Shown in pieces: positions 21,777 through 23,545 of a stretch of DNA of 23,545 bases. A program made the position numbers and the translations under genes. The notes beneath the pieces are model-generated. The model was not told the DNA's origin and did no database searches. It was given only the letters and a program-made list of their open reading frames with translations. Position 1 is the stretch's first letter. Each line of letters opens with the position of its first letter. This DNA comes from Haplomitrium mnioides (lineage: Eukaryota; Marchantiophyta; Haplomitriopsida; Calobryales), in contig JBNGIS010039261.1 in NCBI GenBank assembly GCA_049999725.1, positions 1 to 23,545 of the forward strand, given 5' to 3'.

Positions 21777-21835
21777 TATCTCTTTAATTATTAATTCCTA
21801 CAAGTGCTCCTCAAGTATCTCCACCTTTTGTTTTC

Positions 21836-21854
21836 TTCTTCAAGAAGAAGCTTC
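21836..21854 (-). promoter_or_regulatory. Heat-shock-element-like cluster in LTR U3
   Basis: TTCTTC, AA, GAAGAA, GC, TTC contains TTCnnGAA directly followed by GAAnnTTC, two inverted pairs of the heat-shock-factor half site. It lies about 130 bp upstream of the TATA box in the LTR's own orientation. The motif is short and the region is GA/CT-rich, so chance is possible. Confidence 0.35.
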
Positions 21855-22081
21855 TCATTTGGAGCTTCTCTTGTCAAAGAATCTCAACAATTGGTCCAAG
21901 ACTTTTTTACCTTGTATTTGTTGCTACAAACAATTCCTAAGATGATACTTCGAGATTCCCTCAAAGAATAAGTCAAAGAACAAATTGACTTTTCTTGATT
22001 TTTCTCCTCTTTAGTCTATTCTAGAAGAATCTCTATAAAATCATTAATACTAAGTCAATTTGCGTGTACTATACCTTGTTG

Positions 22082-22104
22082 GAAAGCTTGTCAAGTAAGC
22101 TTTC
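22082..22104. repeat. Perfect 8-bp hairpin in LTR U3
   Basis: GAAAGCTT and AAGCTTTC are separated by 7 nt (GTCAAGT). A second small dyad in the LTR, with no recognised role. Confidence 0.8.
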
Positions 22105-22471
22105 TACCCATATAATAATATTTGTATTTTCTAATTTGTAGATACTCTCTGTTTTGGCTTTTACGTAGCTCACTTTTGTAACTTTGACCGGTTATAACTT
22201 CCGGTTTACAAAAGCATTTTCACTTCTGTAAATTGGTACTAATTAATTAAAAACTATTATATCCCTGTATAAAATATCAGCTTCTAAACATTTCTAATAA
22301 GAACACAATTTACTCTGTACTCAATTCTACACATATTAAAGAAAACCGATCAAATCTAAGTTTCTCCTCATAACTTCTAAGTCTTCTCCATACTTCATCA
22401 AAGTGCATCCCATGCTATGATAGGGGTTTAAGCACATTAAAATCTTCACAAAACCATCCCATGCCTTCACA

Positions 22472-22475
22472 AGTC
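22472..22475. repeat. Target site duplication AGTC, right copy
   Basis: Right-hand partner of AGTC at 21382-21385. The satellite continues from here as TCAGGTGTAACC. Confidence 0.8.
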
Positions 22476-23135
22476 TCAGGTGTAACCTTGGAGTCTTAGA
22501 TAGTCTCATGTGTAACCTCCGAGTCTTAGATAGTCTCAGGTGTAAAGGGCTTGGCTTGGCCCCCAACAATAGGGTAGTTTTATTTATTTTCTCTATCCCC
22601 AACATTTCCTCTATCGTCCCCTAGACGGACCTAGTCTAAGGCTCCTCTTTGGCTATAAAAGAAATTTCCTTGCGGGCACACTGTCCTCCGAGTCTTAGAT
22701 AGCCAAAGAATTTTCCTTGTGGGCACACAGTCCTCCGAGTCTTAGATAGTCTCAAATGTAGCCTCCAAGTCTTAGATAGTCTCAGTAACCTCTGAGTCTT
22801 AGATAGTCTCAAGTGTAACCTCCAAGTCTTAGATAGTCTCAGGTGTAATGGTTTTGGCTTGGCCACCAACAATAGGTTAGTTTTATTTATTTTCTCTATC
22901 CCCAACATTTCCTCTATCGTCCCCTAGACATACCTAGTCTAGGGCTCCTATTTGGCTATAAAAGAAATTTCGTTGTGGGCACACTGTCCTCCGAGTCTTA
23001 GATAGCCAAAGAAATTTCCTTGTGGGCACACTGTCCTCTGAGTCTTAGATAGTCTCATGTGTAAGCTTTGAGTGTTAGATAGTCTCAGGTGTAATGGGCT
23101 TGGCTTGGCCCCCAACAATAGGTTAGTTTTATTTA
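22472..23135. repeat. Distal end of the satellite array, about three monomers
   Basis: Continuation of the same array past the LTR, with core landmarks at about 22547, 22849 and 23096. The first monomer resumes mid-unit at the insertion point. The last stops inside the AT-rich TTTTATTTAT tract of a core and grades into simple AT-rich DNA, so this is the true array edge. Orientation and unit structure match the main array. Confidence 0.95.
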
Positions 23136-23367
23136 TATTTATTTTTATTATTTTTATATTTTCCAAAACTCTCCCACCTTCCTAATCAAAGACATGGCCT
23201 TTTATTTTATTTCTTTTATTTTTATTATTCTATCTTATTGTTCTGTTATACTATTATACTATATTGTATTAGTTATTTTATTATCCTACTTTTGCTGTGC
23301 CCCTGTTTTAAGTTAGAGGTAGGAGTCGGTTATTTTATTTCTATTCATTCTATTTATTTTAGCTTCC
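23136..23367. other. AT-rich non-repeat flank
   Basis: Low-complexity T- and A-rich sequence with TTTTATT runs and TATACTATTATACTATATTG. I see no gene in it. It is consistent with intron sequence just downstream of the putative donor, or with intergenic DNA. Confidence 0.6.
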
Positions 23368-23371
23368 TTAC

Positions 23372-23545
23372 ACCGCATTAGATATCAAACCTCTACCTTC
23401 ATTGTTCTTTCGGTCATCGTTAGACTGTATACGAATAGTACCATCCAAAGAGAATGCAGGGAATGAACAAAATCCTTGATACAATTTGAACATTGCTGCT
23501 GGACCCTCTGTAGTCTTCCAAACTCGGCATTCTATGCTTCGGTAA
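23372..23545 (-). CDS. Possible exon, partial, minus strand, unidentified protein
   Basis: The minus strand is open from the window edge for 58 residues to a TAA at 23368-23370. Visible stretches are CRVWKTTEGPAAMFKLYQGF and FPAFSLDGTIRIQ, followed by a polar SNDDRKNN segment. The mixed hydrophobic/polar composition and low repetitiveness look like true coding sequence, unlike the satellite ORFs. The stop lies inside GTGTAAGG, where GTAAGG is a good donor, so splicing after codon bases GT (23372) would remove the stop and leave phase 2. A second candidate donor, AAG/GTAGAG at 23397/23396, is phase 1 and would not fit the left-edge frame. I do not recognise the family. Confidence 0.42.

Larger units (their letters stand above)
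21386..22471 (-). mobile_element. Solo LTR of a plant LTR retrotransposon, minus orientation
   Basis: A non-satellite insert of 1,086 bp (100 of them N) begins TGTGAAG and ends CTTCACA, giving TG...CA ends and a 7-bp terminal inverted repeat, as expected for an LTR. AGTC flanks both sides. Deleting the insert and one AGTC recreates the short unit GATAGTCTCAGGTGTAACC, proving insertion into the array. On the minus strand a TATATAAG box (21701-21708) is followed by a purine-rich leader, which sets the orientation: U3 about 22471-21710, R/U5 the remainder. There is no primer-binding site, polypurine tract, gag or pol, so this is a solo LTR left by recombination between two LTRs. The superfamily (copia or gypsy) cannot be told from an LTR alone. 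The 4-bp duplication is slightly short, since 5 bp is most common. Confidence 0.82.
91..23371 (-). other. Putative 23.3-kb GT-AG intron containing the whole satellite array and a solo LTR
   Basis: On the minus strand the interval starts with GTAAGG at 23371 and ends with TTTTAG at 91. Joining the edge segments across it keeps one open frame: the upstream side ends with codon bases GT and the downstream side supplies G, giving Val. Inside are about 235 bp of AT-rich sequence, a three-monomer repeat block, a solo LTR, and the main array, which comes within a few bases of the acceptor. Large plant introns filled with repeats are known; that this is one is my inference. The real length is uncertain because of seven N runs. 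Each edge frame could instead belong to a separate gene or be fortuitous. Confidence 0.3.

Noticed and set aside
22336-22605. Minus-strand 89-aa ORF ending in a KAWDGFVKIL-like segment
   Set aside because: It crosses the satellite/LTR junction: the first part is satellite and the second is LTR U3. It is a chimera created by insertion.
23396-23397. AAG/GTAGAG as the splice donor of the right-edge exon
   Set aside because: It is a reasonable donor but phase 1, which does not join in frame with the acidic frame at the left edge. GTAAGG at 23371 fits better. It remains possible if the true next exon is elsewhere.

Overview
The window is almost entirely a eukaryotic tandem-repeat (satellite) array, most likely from a flowering plant. 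I infer this from the AT-rich flanks, the seven assembly gaps, the absence of bacterial gene organisation, and a plant-style solo LTR. No complete protein-coding gene, tRNA, rRNA or CRISPR array is visible. I cannot name the species or match the repeat to a known satellite family.

Layout: 1-90 is a short non-repeat segment with an open acidic frame on the minus strand, and it may be an exon. The main array runs from about 93 to 21385 and holds about 75 monomers (counted by eye). The basic monomer is 256 bp: a 139-bp core plus a 117-bp block of four short units of 30, 27, 30 and 30 bp. An optional 47-bp module, present in zero to three extra copies, gives the recurring 303-bp and longer monomers. 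Each core carries a GGGC...GCCC segment, a 23-bp dyad (CCCTAGAC, 7-nt loop, GTCTAGGG) and a TATAAAAG box 12 bp further on. Several higher-order or segmental duplications can be read: a 559-bp dimer at the left edge, a three-monomer series at about 5.8-10.2 kb, a five-monomer 1,466-bp unit at 14.3-17.3 kb, and pairs at offsets of about 1,698 and 1,851 bp.

At 21386-22471 a solo LTR (TG...CA ends, 7-bp terminal inverted repeat, AGTC target duplication) interrupts the array on the minus strand. Removing it and one AGTC restores the short-repeat consensus exactly. The array resumes at 22472 for about three monomers and stops near 23135. AT-rich sequence follows, and then at the right edge (to 23545) another minus-strand open frame that looks like exon sequence.

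The most interesting hypothesis is that the two edge frames are consecutive exons of one minus-strand gene. A GTAAGG donor at 23371 and a TTTTAG acceptor at 91 are both phase 2 and join in frame. In that case the whole array and the LTR lie in one intron of about 23.3 kb. The repeated minus-strand ORFs (about 70-105 aa, rich in SKTRR-type repeats) are by-products of the satellite, because the 47-bp module shifts their frame. Seven runs of N, six of exactly 100, mean that the true length is uncertain.
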